Source: DASXUX01 sp036504595
Lineage (GTDB): Bacteria > Planctomycetota > SZUA-567 > H5-PLA8
Assembly (NCBI GenBank): GCA_036504595.1
Contig: DASXUX010000067.1
Coordinates: forward strand, 496,001-560,000
DNA: 64,000 bases
Direction of reading: 5' to 3'
Shown here: piece by piece, positions 42,806-51,385 of the stretch
Numbering within the stretch: the stretch's first letter is position 1
Layout of the letters: each line of letters begins with the position of its first letter
Made by a program: the position numbers and the translations under genes
The notes under the pieces: model-generated
What the model was told of the DNA's origin: nothing
The model's input: the letters and a program-made list of their open reading frames with translations, nothing else
The model's database searches: none

Positions 42806-45181
42806 TCACTGCGTCGCTTCCGCAAAATCGGCGTGCTCCGTCCGCGCGATAATCTCATCCTGCAGTTCGCGCGAGAGATCGCAGAAATAGTCGCTGTATC
42901 CGGCGACGCGCACGATCAAGTCGCGGTGTGCTTCCGGCGTCGCCTGCGCTTTCCGCAGCGTGTCGGCGCGGACGACGTTCAACTGAATGTGATGTCCATC
43001 CATCTTGAAGTAGCTGCGGACCAGGTGCGCCAGATTGTCGAGGTTCTCGTCGCTTGAGAGCAGCGACGGCGTGAATTTCATATTCAGCAGCGCGCCGCCG
43101 GTCTTGATGTGATCCATTTTTGCGGCCGACTTGATCACCGCCGTGGGCCCGCGGCGGTCGGCTCCTTGCACCGGCGAAATGCCTTCGGACAGCGGCAGGG
43201 TCGCCTTGCGCCCGTCCGGCATCGCGCCGGTAACCGAGCCGAAATAAATGTGGCAGGTCGTTGGAAGCATTTCGATGCGGTAGCAACCGCCCTTCGTGTT
43301 CGGCCGGCCGTCCACTTCTTCAAAGAGCAGATTGAACGCGCGCAGCATGATCTCGTCGGCATATTCGTCATCGTTGCCGTACTTGTGCGTGCGGTTGAGC
43401 ATCTTCTGGCGGATGTTTTCGCGGCCGGCGAAATCTCTATCGAGCATTTCGATCAGCTCTTTCGCTGAAGTCGAGCGCTCCTCGAACAGGATCTGCTTCA
43501 GAGCCGACAGCGCATCGGTTAGGCTGCCGATGCCGACGAACTGAATAAAGCTATTGTTGTAGCGCGCGCCGCCCGCGTTGTAGTCCTTGCCTTTGCGAAT
43601 GCAATCGTCGGTGATCACCGACAGAAACGGCGCCGGCATCAGCGTCGCGTACATGCGCTCGATGATCTGGTTCCCGCGCATCTTCACGTCGATGAAATGC
43701 CGAAGCTGCGTGTGGAACGCCGCGAACAACTCATCGAAGTTGGCAAAGCTCTCCGCCGCGCCCGTCTTCGGCCCAAGCTGCTGGCTCGTGCGCGGATCAA
43801 CGCCGTTGTGCAGCGTCACTTCGAGCACTTTCGGCAGATTGAAATATCCGGTCAGGATGAACGCTTCCTTGCCGAATGCGCCGGTCTCGACGCAGCCGCT
43901 GCATCCGCCGGCGCGCGCGTCTTCGAGCGTCTTGCCCTGCCGGATCTGTTCGGCGATCACTGCGTCCGTGTTGAAGATCGACGGAAAGCCGTAGCCCTTG
44001 CGAATCACCTTTAACGCGTGCTTCAGCAGAGTGTCGGGCGTTTTTTTCGAAAGCTGAATGTTGGTGCTGGGCTGCAGCAGATGCATCTCGTCCACAATGT
44101 CGAGCAGCATGTGCGAGACTTCGTTCGATCCGTCGGTACCATCGCGCAGCAGGCCGCCAATGTTGATGTTCGCGAAATCCGTATACGTGCCGCTTTCGGC
44201 CGCCGTGACGCCGACCTTCGGCGGCGCCGGATGATTGTTGAACTTGATGAAAAAGCATTCGAGCAACTCGCGCGCGGACTCAGGCGTCAACGTTCCGTCT
44301 TCCAATCCCTTGCGATAAAACGGCAGCAGATGCTGATCGAGATGCCCTGGGCAGAATGAATCCCAGCCGTTGAGTTCCGTAATCACCGCCAGATGGCAGA
44401 ACCAGTAGGCCTGCAGCGCTTCGTGGAAATCCCGCGGCGCGTTGGCCGGCACGTGCGAACACACATCGGCGATCTTCAACAGTTCGGCCTTGCGCGCCGC
44501 ATTTTTCGCGGTCGTTGCGCGTTCCCTCGCCAGTTTCGCGTGTCGCTGCGCAAAGAGGACACAAGCATCGCAAGCGATCTCCATGCCTTTGAGCTGCTCC
44601 AGCTTTGCGTACGCCTCCGGGTCGCGCAGAAAGTCCAGGGCAGCGATCGACGCGGCGATCTCGTCCCTGAAATCGCGCAAGCCTTTGCGGTAAATCTTAT
44701 CGTCCAGCACCGTGTGCCCGGGCGCGCGCTGCTCCATGAATTCGGTAAAGATGCCCGCGTCGTACGCCGCGCGCCACTCCGGGGAGACGGTATTGAAGAT
44801 GCGATCGCGCATGCTCCGTCCGCGCCAGTAATGGATGACTTTCTCCGCGTAGACCTTGTGACACTCCGGCGGAACGTCGTAATGCGTCTTCGGCCGGGAG
44901 CTGAGAATCTCGAGGTCCTCAGCGCTGTGGCAGGTCAGTTCGGGATAGGTCGGCACAACCTTCGGCTTGGGTCCGCGCTCGCCGACGATCAATTCCGTCT
45001 CGCCCAGATAAATCGTCTTGCGTTCGCACAGATGGTGGAAGGCACGCGCGCGCATGACGGGCGGCGAAAAGCGGCCGTCGTTCGCCTGGTAGAACTCCGT
45101 CATCAGCACCGCGCGTTCGGCGGTCAGTGACGGCCGCGCATCGAGGCTCTCGCGGCGGAGTTTGGACGTGCGCTCAGTCAT
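42806..45181 (-). CDS. Glycyl radical enzyme (pyruvate formate-lyase/glycerol dehydratase superfamily)
   Basis: The 791-residue protein has the two radical sites. The thiyl Cys430 lies in GGCSGCVETGAFG, with the following Glu432 as in the dehydratase/lyase group. The glycyl-radical loop RVAGYSDYFCDL carries Gly761. The N-terminal helical domain (TELIVGERGPKPKVVPTYPE) and KNPxT-like barrel segments are complete. Members eliminate water, trimethylamine or sulfite, or cleave C-C bonds, anaerobically. The CVET form and lack of diagnostic pocket residues leave the substrate open. No radical-SAM activase gene is visible in the window. It lies downstream of a UlaG-like hydrolase and an alcohol dehydrogenase on the same strand, suggesting a sugar or polyol pathway. 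Confidence 0.9.
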   Translation of the reverse strand: MTERTSKLRRESLDARPSLTAERAVLMTEFYQANDGRFSPPVMRARAFHHLCERKTIYLGETELIVGERGPKPKVVPTYPELTCHSAEDLEILSSRPKTHYDVPPECHKVYAEKVIHYWRGRSMRDRIFNTVSPEWRAAYDAGIFTEFMEQRAPGHTVLDDKIYRKGLRDFRDEIAASIAALDFLRDPEAYAKLEQLKGMEIACDACVLFAQRHAKLARERATTAKNAARKAELLKIADVCSHVPANAPRDFHEALQAYWFCHLAVITELNGWDSFCPGHLDQHLLPFYRKGLEDGTLTPESARELLECFFIKFNNHPAPPKVGVTAAESGTYTDFANINIGGLLRDGTDGSNEVSHMLLDIVDEMHLLQPSTNIQLSKKTPDTLLKHALKVIRKGYGFPSIFNTDAVIAEQIRQGKTLEDARAGGCSGCVETGAFGKEAFILTGYFNLPKVLEVTLHNGVDPRTSQQLGPKTGAAESFANFDELFAAFHTQLRHFIDVKMRGNQIIERMYATLMPAPFLSVITDDCIRKGKDYNAGGARYNNSFIQFVGIGSLTDALSALKQILFEERSTSAKELIEMLDRDFAGRENIRQKMLNRTHKYGNDDEYADEIMLRAFNLLFEEVDGRPNTKGGCYRIEMLPTTCHIYFGSVTGAMPDGRKATLPLSEGISPVQGADRRGPTAVIKSAAKMDHIKTGGALLNMKFTPSLLSSDENLDNLAHLVRSYFKMDGHHIQLNVVRADTLRKAQATPEAHRDLIVRVAGYSDYFCDLSRELQDEIIARTEHADFAEATQ

Positions 45182-45200
45182 TTTTCCCTCACAGTTTTCA

Positions 45201-45260
45201 CTACTTCAACGCAGAGACGCAGAGACGCAGAGGACGCGGAGAGCGCGGAGAGCGCAGAGT
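45201..45260. repeat. GACGCAGA / GAGCGCGG short tandem repeat
   Basis: Units of eight to nine bases, ACGCAGAG repeated and then GAGCGCGGAGAGCGC, fill the gap upstream of the glycyl radical enzyme gene. This is one of the few arrays here without a seven-base period. Confidence 0.75.
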
Positions 45261-45335
45261 TTCTTGAACATTTCACTGCGCCAGTCTGTACCGGAGTCAA
45301 TGCGCCACAACCATTCATTCCACACTCATTCCCGT

Positions 45336-46202
45336 TTATTCCGTTTTTCTCGCCTCAACGACGCAGCGCTCCCCATGCACAGGAACGTGCACGCGCAACT
45401 TTGGATACTTCACACGCATGTAGTCGGCAAATGCTATCGGATCGCCCAGATTGCCTTCGAACATGTCGAAGTGTGCTGGAATCGTGCAGCGCGGTTCCAG
45501 CGCGCCGGCCAGGTCGGCGGCTTCCTGATAGGTCATGTTGCCGATGCAGCCGCGCGCGAGGCGTTCGGCGTCGCGACCGTTGATGGGCAGCATGACGACG
45601 TCAATCTTCCACCGCAGCAGCGTCGTCTGCAGGCCTTCGTAGATGCAGCAGTCGCCGGAATGATACAGCGTGCAGCCGTTGCCTTCGACGATGTAGCCCA
45701 AGTGTGGGTAACGCCCGCTCGCACGGTCTTGATCAAGGAACTCGTGCGCCGCCGCGACGCCGTACACGCGCACCGCGCCAAAGTCATGGGTCCAACTATT
45801 CGACACGCCGGCTCCCGCCGCCCCGATCAACGGACCATCGTCCAGGCCAATGAAGCGCTCCAACGGAATCTTCAGCTCTTGCGACAGACGTTCTTTGAGC
45901 AGGTCCGGGACGACGAACTTCGCCTTCGGCGCGGCGTCGGCGATGGAGGGCCAAGCGGGCCGGTCGATGTGGTCGGCGTGGTCGTGCGTGCCGAGAATCA
46001 GGTCTGCGTGAGCGAGATCGGTCGGCGAGAGCAGCGGCGGAATCAGGCGGCCCTTCATCGGTGTGAGGAAGGGGTCGATGTAGATGATCGCCGCGCCGAG
46101 TTTCACGACAAAGCTGTGCTGCCCGAGCCACCAGAGGCCGAGCTCGCCGCGACGCAGGGAGCAAGCGTCGATATCGTGAATGAGTTCAGCGCCGCGTTTC
46201 AT
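45336..46202 (-). CDS. UlaG-like metallo-beta-lactamase-fold hydrolase
   Basis: The 288-residue protein has the beta-lactamase-fold metal motif GTHDHADHID (HxHxDH), a LGLWWLGQHSFVVKLG start, TLYHSGDCCIYEGL and a C-terminal IPAHFDMFEG. UlaG, the closest named relative by motif, opens L-ascorbate 6-phosphate lactone, so a sugar-acid lactonase role fits the neighbourhood. The ATG at 46202 has GGAGG at six bases; the open frame upstream is GAGTCTG heptamers. It lies 108 bp downstream of the alcohol dehydrogenase gene on the same strand. Confidence 0.87.
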   Translation of the reverse strand: MKRGAELIHDIDACSLRRGELGLWWLGQHSFVVKLGAAIIYIDPFLTPMKGRLIPPLLSPTDLAHADLILGTHDHADHIDRPAWPSIADAAPKAKFVVPDLLKERLSQELKIPLERFIGLDDGPLIGAAGAGVSNSWTHDFGAVRVYGVAAAHEFLDQDRASGRYPHLGYIVEGNGCTLYHSGDCCIYEGLQTTLLRWKIDVVMLPINGRDAERLARGCIGNMTYQEAADLAGALEPRCTIPAHFDMFEGNLGDPIAFADYMRVKYPKLRVHVPVHGERCVVEARKTE

Positions 46203-46211
46203 CCGATCCTC

Positions 46212-46303
46212 CAAGTCTTGAGTCTGGAGTCTTGAGTCTGGAGTCTTCAACGGCCACGGCGGCGACGACGACTCCAGACTCAGGACTCCAGACTCCAGAC
46301 TTT
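46212..46303. repeat. GAGTCTG/GAGTCTT heptamers with complementary hairpin arm
   Basis: A run of GAGTCTTGAGTCTGGAGTCT units (46220-46250) faces ACTCCAGACTCAGGACTCCA at 46270-46289. They pair across a GGCGACGACG loop. Confidence 0.85.
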
Positions 46304-46310
46304 TGTTTGC

Positions 46311-47309
46311 TCACCACTCCATCACGACTTTGATCACATCCGCCCGCCGGCCGCGCACCAGTTCCATGCCTTCGGCAAAACGCGAAACGGGAATGCGATG
46401 CGTGATGAGCTTCTCAAGCTGCACTGCCCCTGTTGTCGCCAAGCGCACCGCTTCGTCCCACGCTCCGGCGCTGGCGTTGCTGCCGACAAGTTCGATTTCG
46501 CGATGCAGCAGGTGATTCCAGCGGAAGTTCGCGTGCGCATCGTCGTAATCGCCAAGCACCAACACCTTCCCCTCGCGCGCAACCATGTCGAGAGCCATCT
46601 GCGCGCCGTCGGGAGAACCGGACGCTTCGATCACGCATGAGAACGGATAGTTCGGTGAAGCGATCAACGTCTCCTTCAGTCGTTCGCCCAGTTCGCGGCG
46701 GTTCAGTGTTGCTGCGCCGAATTCCTTTGCAAGCAATAGCCGCGTCTCGCGCCCACCGATCAGTACGACCTGCTTTACGCCCGCGCGGCGCAGAAGCGGA
46801 ACCATCAGCAGGCCGATGGGGCCATCGCCGATCACAAGAGCGGTGGTAGCGCCGGCCTCCGTGCCGGCCGGCAGGGACGCCAGCGCTACCTTCAGCCGAT
46901 TCATCCCCCGCACGCAAACCGCGAGCGGTTCAATGAGCGCGGCGGTTGTGATTGGAAATTCGGGCGGCAGCACACGGACGTTTTTCGCTTCGGTGATCAG
47001 GAACTGGCCGTAGCCGCCGGGGTGTTCGAAGCCGACTTCGCCGCCATCGGTCCAAACGTTCTCTGCCACGCAGGGTTTGCCGAGCAATTCGGGCGGCGTT
47101 GCGAAACCGAGCGCCTCCACGTAGCCGGACCATTCGTGGCCTGGGATGGCCGGAAAACCGGTGCGGCTCCACCCGGCGATCATCTCAATGTCCGTGGCGC
47201 AGATTCCACACGCAGCGGTGCGGACGCGCACCTGCCCGGATCCCGGCTGCGGATCAGGCCAGTCCTGCATTTCCAGCTTGCCGGGCGCGGTGTTGACAAG
47301 TGCCTTCAT
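46311..47309 (-). CDS. Zinc-dependent alcohol dehydrogenase, threonine/sorbitol dehydrogenase-like
   Basis: The 332-residue MDR enzyme has CGICATDIEM (zinc Cys), PGHEWSGYVE and the dinucleotide motif VIGDGPIGLL. The substrate end is HRIPVSRFAEGMELV. The structural-zinc loop of four cysteines is absent, as in some sugar dehydrogenases. VALASLPAGTEAGAT immediately before VIGDG is encoded by the 46-bp palindrome and lengthens the linker into the Rossmann domain. It is the first of three minus-strand genes that end in the glycyl radical enzyme. ATG at 47309 has GGGAGC upstream; an ATG at 47333 is possible. Confidence 0.9.
   Translation of the reverse strand: MKALVNTAPGKLEMQDWPDPQPGSGQVRVRTAACGICATDIEMIAGWSRTGFPAIPGHEWSGYVEALGFATPPELLGKPCVAENVWTDGGEVGFEHPGGYGQFLITEAKNVRVLPPEFPITTAALIEPLAVCVRGMNRLKVALASLPAGTEAGATTALVIGDGPIGLLMVPLLRRAGVKQVVLIGGRETRLLLAKEFGAATLNRRELGERLKETLIASPNYPFSCVIEASGSPDGAQMALDMVAREGKVLVLGDYDDAHANFRWNHLLHREIELVGSNASAGAWDEAVRLATTGAVQLEKLITHRIPVSRFAEGMELVRGRRADVIKVVMEW
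46845..46890. repeat. 46-bp palindromic element in frame inside the alcohol dehydrogenase gene
   Basis: Begins GGTAGCGCCGGC and ends GCCAGCGCTACC. 44 of 46 bases equal the copy at 40514-40559. Confidence 0.9.
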
Positions 47310-47447
47310 CTTGCTCCCGTCAGAGAGGTTCACATTGAATGCTTCGCCGCCATGATCGTCATCCTAGCGGCTGGGAATTCAAGGTTCGACTACTGAAAAC
47401 ATGAACGCGGTGTAATCATTCCGGGACCTAACATAGAGGAGAAAACA

Positions 47448-48263
47448 ATGAACAAGTTCGGGCTGATGTTGTGCATGGCGGTTATGGCGATGGCGTTTCA
47501 GGCGGGCGCGGAAGACGCGGTCAAGCCGATCAAAGTTCTGCTGATCTGCGGCGGAAACGCTCACGATTACAAGAACCAATCGACGTTAATCCCCGCAGGG
47601 CTGAAGGAACGCATCAACGCGGAGGTCACCGTTGAGCACCCGACGCTGCCGACGGGCAAGGAGATTCCGGGCAACACCGTGATCGATCTCTACAAGAAAC
47701 CAGATTGGATCAAGGGCTACGACATCGTGATCCACAACGAATGCTACGCTGAAGTCGCCGACAAGGACGCCGTCGAAAGCATCGCCAAAGCTCACGCGGA
47801 CAGCGGCGTCGCGGCCGTCGTGATCCATGGCTCGCTGCATGCGTATCGCTCCGCCGACAAAGTCACTGACGAATGGCGCAAGTTGCTTGGCGTGACTTCT
47901 GTGCGTCACGAAAAAGGCGGCCGCACGCTGGAGATCAAGACCGTCAAAGCCGATCATCCGATCATGGCCGGCTTCGTGACTCCTTGGAAGCTTGACAAGG
48001 AAGAGCTGTACGTGATCGAAAAGGAATGGCCGAATTGCGTGCCGCTAGCCACCGCGTTTGCCGAAGATGCCAAGAAGGATTTCACGGTCGCCTGGGCGAA
48101 CACGGACGGCAAGGCCAAGGTCTTCGGCGTGTCACTCGGACATCCCAACGCAACATTCCAGAACATGACCTACATGGACCTGATGGCCCGCGGCATCCTC
48201 TGGGCCTGCGACAAGATCGATGAAAAAGGCCAGCCGAAGCCCGGATACGGGGCGAAGAAATAG
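47448..48263 (+). CDS. Secreted ThuA-domain protein
   Basis: The 271-residue protein has a signal peptide (FGLMLCMAVMAMAFQAGAED). A class-I-amidotransferase-like ThuA fold follows: KVLLICGGNAHDYKNQSTLI, GYDIVIHNECYAE, GVAAVVIHGSLHAYR, then AWANTDGKAKVFGVSLGHPN and DLMARGILWACDK near the end. ThuA is linked to trehalose use in rhizobia. In this phylogenetic setting ThuA domains often accompany Gfo/Idh oxidoreductases, as here. GAGGAGAAAAC precedes the ATG, and a strong terminator follows at 48300. Confidence 0.9.
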   Translation: MNKFGLMLCMAVMAMAFQAGAEDAVKPIKVLLICGGNAHDYKNQSTLIPAGLKERINAEVTVEHPTLPTGKEIPGNTVIDLYKKPDWIKGYDIVIHNECYAEVADKDAVESIAKAHADSGVAAVVIHGSLHAYRSADKVTDEWRKLLGVTSVRHEKGGRTLEIKTVKADHPIMAGFVTPWKLDKEELYVIEKEWPNCVPLATAFAEDAKKDFTVAWANTDGKAKVFGVSLGHPNATFQNMTYMDLMARGILWACDKIDEKGQPKPGYGAKK

Positions 48264-48299
48264 GCTTGAGGCTTCAGGCCTGAGACTTGAGGCAGGAAG

Positions 48300-48326
48300 C
48301 GGCGGGCGAAAGCTCGCCGTTTTTTC
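48300..48326 (+). terminator. Intrinsic terminator of the thuA-like gene
   Basis: CGGCGGGC, loop GAAA and GCTCGCCG form an eight-pair stem (one G-T) followed by TTTTTTC. A run of AGGCTTG/AGGCTTC heptamers (48263-48295) lies between the stop and the stem. Confidence 0.9.
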
Positions 48327-48859
48327 TAGCCGCAATGAACCTTGTCGCTCCAGTACACGATCGCCGTCGCGAACTGCTCCGCTGTGTACTCGCCCTTTGT
48401 CCCGCCGGGCAACTTCAGAAAGTTGCGAGCCATCGTCAAAGGCGACATCGGCTCTTCGTCTTCGGTGGGATAAGCCAGAACACAGATGATTTCCCAATCA
48501 GCGTCGCTGGAAGCCTCGTTGCCTTCCATCAACACATCATGCCGGTAAAGGACAATCTCAGCACGTTTCGCAGGAGTCTTCTTTGCGCCCTCAGCAAGCA
48601 CCTGAATGTAAGGCGCCTCACCTTCACGGCGGGCTTCAAACTTCACTTTGAACTTCGTCTCAGCCGTTGCCTTGACCGTACCGGCGAAAAAGTTCGTGGG
48701 ACTCACCGGCACCAAAGCAACGCCATCGCGGTAGCCAGCGACACGCTTATCGAAGTTGGCTTCCACCATCTTGAGCAACTCATCCCACGTGCCGCCAAAG
48801 TAGGAGAATTTGGAGTCGTGCGTCTGACGCTTCACAAATTCGCTGACTGCGATCTTCAT
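48326..48859 (-). CDS. DUF3228-family protein
   Basis: The 177-residue protein matches the DUF3228 pattern. It starts KIAVSEFVKRQ, then YFGGTWDELLKMVEANFDKR and GYRDGVALVPVSPTNFFAG. It continues with RREGEAPYIQVLAEGAKKTP and ends in a helical TMARNFLKLPGGTKGEYTAE block. The biochemical role is unknown. It ends at the terminator of the converging ThuA gene and starts nine bases after the stop of the upstream oxidoreductase, so those two form an operon. Confidence 0.85.
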   Translation of the reverse strand: MKIAVSEFVKRQTHDSKFSYFGGTWDELLKMVEANFDKRVAGYRDGVALVPVSPTNFFAGTVKATAETKFKVKFEARREGEAPYIQVLAEGAKKTPAKRAEIVLYRHDVLMEGNEASSDADWEIICVLAYPTEDEEPMSPLTMARNFLKLPGGTKGEYTAEQFATAIVYWSDKVHCG

Positions 48860-48867
48860 TTCGTTGG

Positions 48868-49995
48868 CTACTCCTTTTCCGCCGCGCTCGCCGCCACGTC
48901 CGTGATCGCCCAGGTCAACTCAAACGTCTTCAGTGCGTCGGCGTAGGTGCAGCGGATGGGAGACGGGTTGCCGCTGCGGACGGCATCCACGAAGATGCGG
49001 TCTTCCGTGAGATAAGGATCGTCGCTATCGACAACGATCTGTTCGAGCGTCTCGGTGTGCGGCCGCCGGACGAGCAGGCTCGCCTTGCCGTAGGGATCGA
49101 TCAGCGCCACGCGCAGGCCATCGCCCCAGACCTCAATTTGCGTGTCGTACTTCTCGCGATGCAGCAGCGTCGCATGCGTGAGCGATCCCAGCGCGCCGCT
49201 CGCAAAACGCCACGTGGCAACGGTGGCGCGCGGATGGCGGAACTGAAGCGGAACATCTTCGTCGAACCGGCGCCCATCGGCCGTTTTCGGGATATCGCAG
49301 AGCTGTCCGGCAGGCGAATTCCCCGGCAGCGCGAGCGCGCGCACGGAGCCCAAGTCGGCGTCGCCCATCAGGCAGCGCGCGAGATCGACAAAGTGCGTGG
49401 CCTGTTCGACAATCGGCCCGCCCATCGGGCGCACGTCCCACCATTCACGTTTGCGGATCTCACTGTAGGCGCAGTTATATTGTCCCACGAAAACTTTCGC
49501 GCCGCCGGGCGTCTGGTCGATGATCTCTTTCAGCTTCTCAATCGCTTTGCTGTAGCGGAACATGTAGCCGACGGACGTGATCACTTTGGATTTGGCCAAT
49601 ATCCCGGCAACGGGCCGCACTGCTTCCGGCCGCGCCGCCGAAAGTGGTTTCTCGACAAACATGTGCACGCCTTGCGCCGCGCAGAAGACTTCGATGTCCT
49701 TGCCGGGTTCCAGCGTGCCGTGAGCGGACGGCGGAACGCCGATCCAGACTGCGTCGGGCCGCTGCTCAGCGATCATCGCCCGGAAATCCGCATAGCAGCG
49801 CGCATCGCGATACAGCGGAAGCGTTCGCTGCTGCAGCCTGAAGTTCGCGCGTGAAACATCCGGGTCGGCAATCCCGACCACGCGCAGGTCGTTGAGTTTC
49901 TCCAATCGCGAGGCGTGATCCCACGGACCTTCCCCGCCGCCGAAATTCGCCGCTCCAGCGCCGATAAATGCAATCTTCAGTTCGCGCGAATCCAT
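48868..49995 (-). CDS. Gfo/Idh/MocA-family oxidoreductase, cytoplasmic
   Basis: The 375-residue protein has IAFIGAGAANFGGG for dinucleotide binding, an intact FVEKPLSAARP catalytic triplet and GYMFRYSKAIEKLKEII. The metal/substrate helix is MGGPIVEQATHFVDLARCLM. Unlike the two other members in the window it has no Tat leader, so it acts inside the cell. It is the first gene of a pair with DUF3228. A palindromic element lies upstream. Confidence 0.9.
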   Translation of the reverse strand: MDSRELKIAFIGAGAANFGGGEGPWDHASRLEKLNDLRVVGIADPDVSRANFRLQQRTLPLYRDARCYADFRAMIAEQRPDAVWIGVPPSAHGTLEPGKDIEVFCAAQGVHMFVEKPLSAARPEAVRPVAGILAKSKVITSVGYMFRYSKAIEKLKEIIDQTPGGAKVFVGQYNCAYSEIRKREWWDVRPMGGPIVEQATHFVDLARCLMGDADLGSVRALALPGNSPAGQLCDIPKTADGRRFDEDVPLQFRHPRATVATWRFASGALGSLTHATLLHREKYDTQIEVWGDGLRVALIDPYGKASLLVRRPHTETLEQIVVDSDDPYLTEDRIFVDAVRSGNPSPIRCTYADALKTFELTWAITDVAASAAEKE

Positions 49996-50046
49996 ATGTG
50001 AGTCCCTCCAGTTCCTGTTCTCAGTGTTTAGACGGAGATGTCAAGA

Positions 50047-50152
50047 GGTGCCACGCACGTGACTTGCGCGGTTTTTTTGCGCCAGTCTCGTGCGTGTTCC
50101 GGCCGCACGCATGAGTTCGCGCAAGAAACCGCGCGAACACATGCGTGCCACA
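50047..50152. repeat. Palindromic element related to 34996-35075
   Basis: GGTGCCACGCACGTG at the left end and ATGCGTGCCAC at the right are imperfect inverted ends. Inside is a near-perfect hairpin, CACGCATGAGTTCGCGC (50106-50122) with GCGCGAACACATGCGTG (50131-50147). The core GAGTTCGCGC...GCGCGAACACA equals that of 35028-35070, while the outer stem has changed on both arms together. Confidence 0.85.
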
Positions 50153-50220
50153 ACCTGCACTTTACGCCTTCGCTGCGAGCGCTTAGTTTGCATCCAACTT
50201 TTTCATAGGAGCCACACGCC

Positions 50221-51336
50221 ATGCCGCTACCGTCAAAAGAAGCCCTCACGGTTCTGGAGAAACTCCTCAATACTCCGTCTCCTTCGGGCTTTGAAGCGCG
50301 CGCGCAGGCGCTCGTTCGCGAGCACTACGAGCAATACGCGGACGAAGTCCACCGGGATGTGCACGGCAACCAGTGGTTCGTGGTGAACCCCAAGGGGAAG
50401 ATCCGCCTGATGCTCAGCGGACACATCGACGAGATCGGTCTGATGGTGCGGTACGTGGACGCCGACGGCTTCATCTGGGTCACGCGCATCGGCGGCCCGG
50501 ACCCGCTGCAGCACTGGGGCCAGCGCGTGCAGATTCACACCAAGAACGGGCCCATTTTCGGCGTGATCGGCCGCAAGCCCATTCACAACACCCCGCCGGA
50601 TGAACGGACCAAAGGCGCCAAGCTCGAAGACCTGTTCGTGGACATTGGCGCGAAAGACAAAGACGAGGCGCTCAAGCGCGTGCGCCACGGCGACCCGATC
50701 ACGTTGATCGCCGGATTCGAACGCATGGCCAATGACCTGGCCGTGGGGCGAGCCATGGACGACCGCATCGGCGCTTTCGTGGTGCTCGAAACGCTGAAGA
50801 AAGTGTCCGCTTACATGCGCAAAAAGCCCAGCGCCAAGCTCGATTGCGCGCTCTACTCCGTGTGTTCGGTGCAGGAAGAAATTGGCCTGCGCGGCGCGCA
50901 AACGGCCGCCTACCAGATCGAGCCGCAGGTGGGTATCGCGGTGGACGTCGGCTTCGCGACCGATTATCCCTCGGAGAACAAGAAGATTGTCGGCGAGTTC
51001 AAGCTGGGCGCCGGACCCATTCTGCACCGCGGAGCGAACATCAATCCGCCGCTGGCTGACATCGTGGAAGGCATGGCCGACAAGTACAACATTCCCTACC
51101 AGCTTTCTGGCGACGGCGGAGCGACGGGCACCGACGCCAACGCGATCCAGGTTTCACGTCGCGGCGTCGCGGCCGGCCTGGTCTCGATCCCCAACCGCTA
51201 CATGCATTCCCCGATCGAAATGGTAAGCTTGAGAGACGTGGAGAATGCGTCGGAACTGCTCGCGCAGGTCGCGATCCACTTGAAAGCCAGTCAGTCCTTC
51301 ATCCCCGAAGCACCCGCGATGAAGAACGACGAGTGA
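50221..51336 (+). CDS. M42-family aminopeptidase (glutamyl/deblocking type)
   Basis: The 371-residue enzyme has the dinuclear-metal set of M42: SGHIDEIG with the first His and Asp, GRAMDDRIGAFV bridging Asp, the catalytic pair in VQEEIGLRG, AVDVGFATD and the final YMHSPIEM His. The N-terminus LEKLLNTPSPSGFE is typical. It removes N-terminal residues from peptides in the cytoplasm, usually as a dodecamer. Start at the ATG following CATAGGAGCC. Confidence 0.93.
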   Translation: MPLPSKEALTVLEKLLNTPSPSGFEARAQALVREHYEQYADEVHRDVHGNQWFVVNPKGKIRLMLSGHIDEIGLMVRYVDADGFIWVTRIGGPDPLQHWGQRVQIHTKNGPIFGVIGRKPIHNTPPDERTKGAKLEDLFVDIGAKDKDEALKRVRHGDPITLIAGFERMANDLAVGRAMDDRIGAFVVLETLKKVSAYMRKKPSAKLDCALYSVCSVQEEIGLRGAQTAAYQIEPQVGIAVDVGFATDYPSENKKIVGEFKLGAGPILHRGANINPPLADIVEGMADKYNIPYQLSGDGGATGTDANAIQVSRRGVAAGLVSIPNRYMHSPIEMVSLRDVENASELLAQVAIHLKASQSFIPEAPAMKNDE

Positions 51337-51385
51337 CGCCAGGGTTCGGGGTTCAGGGTCCAGGGTATTGGGTAAGCCAGAGCGC

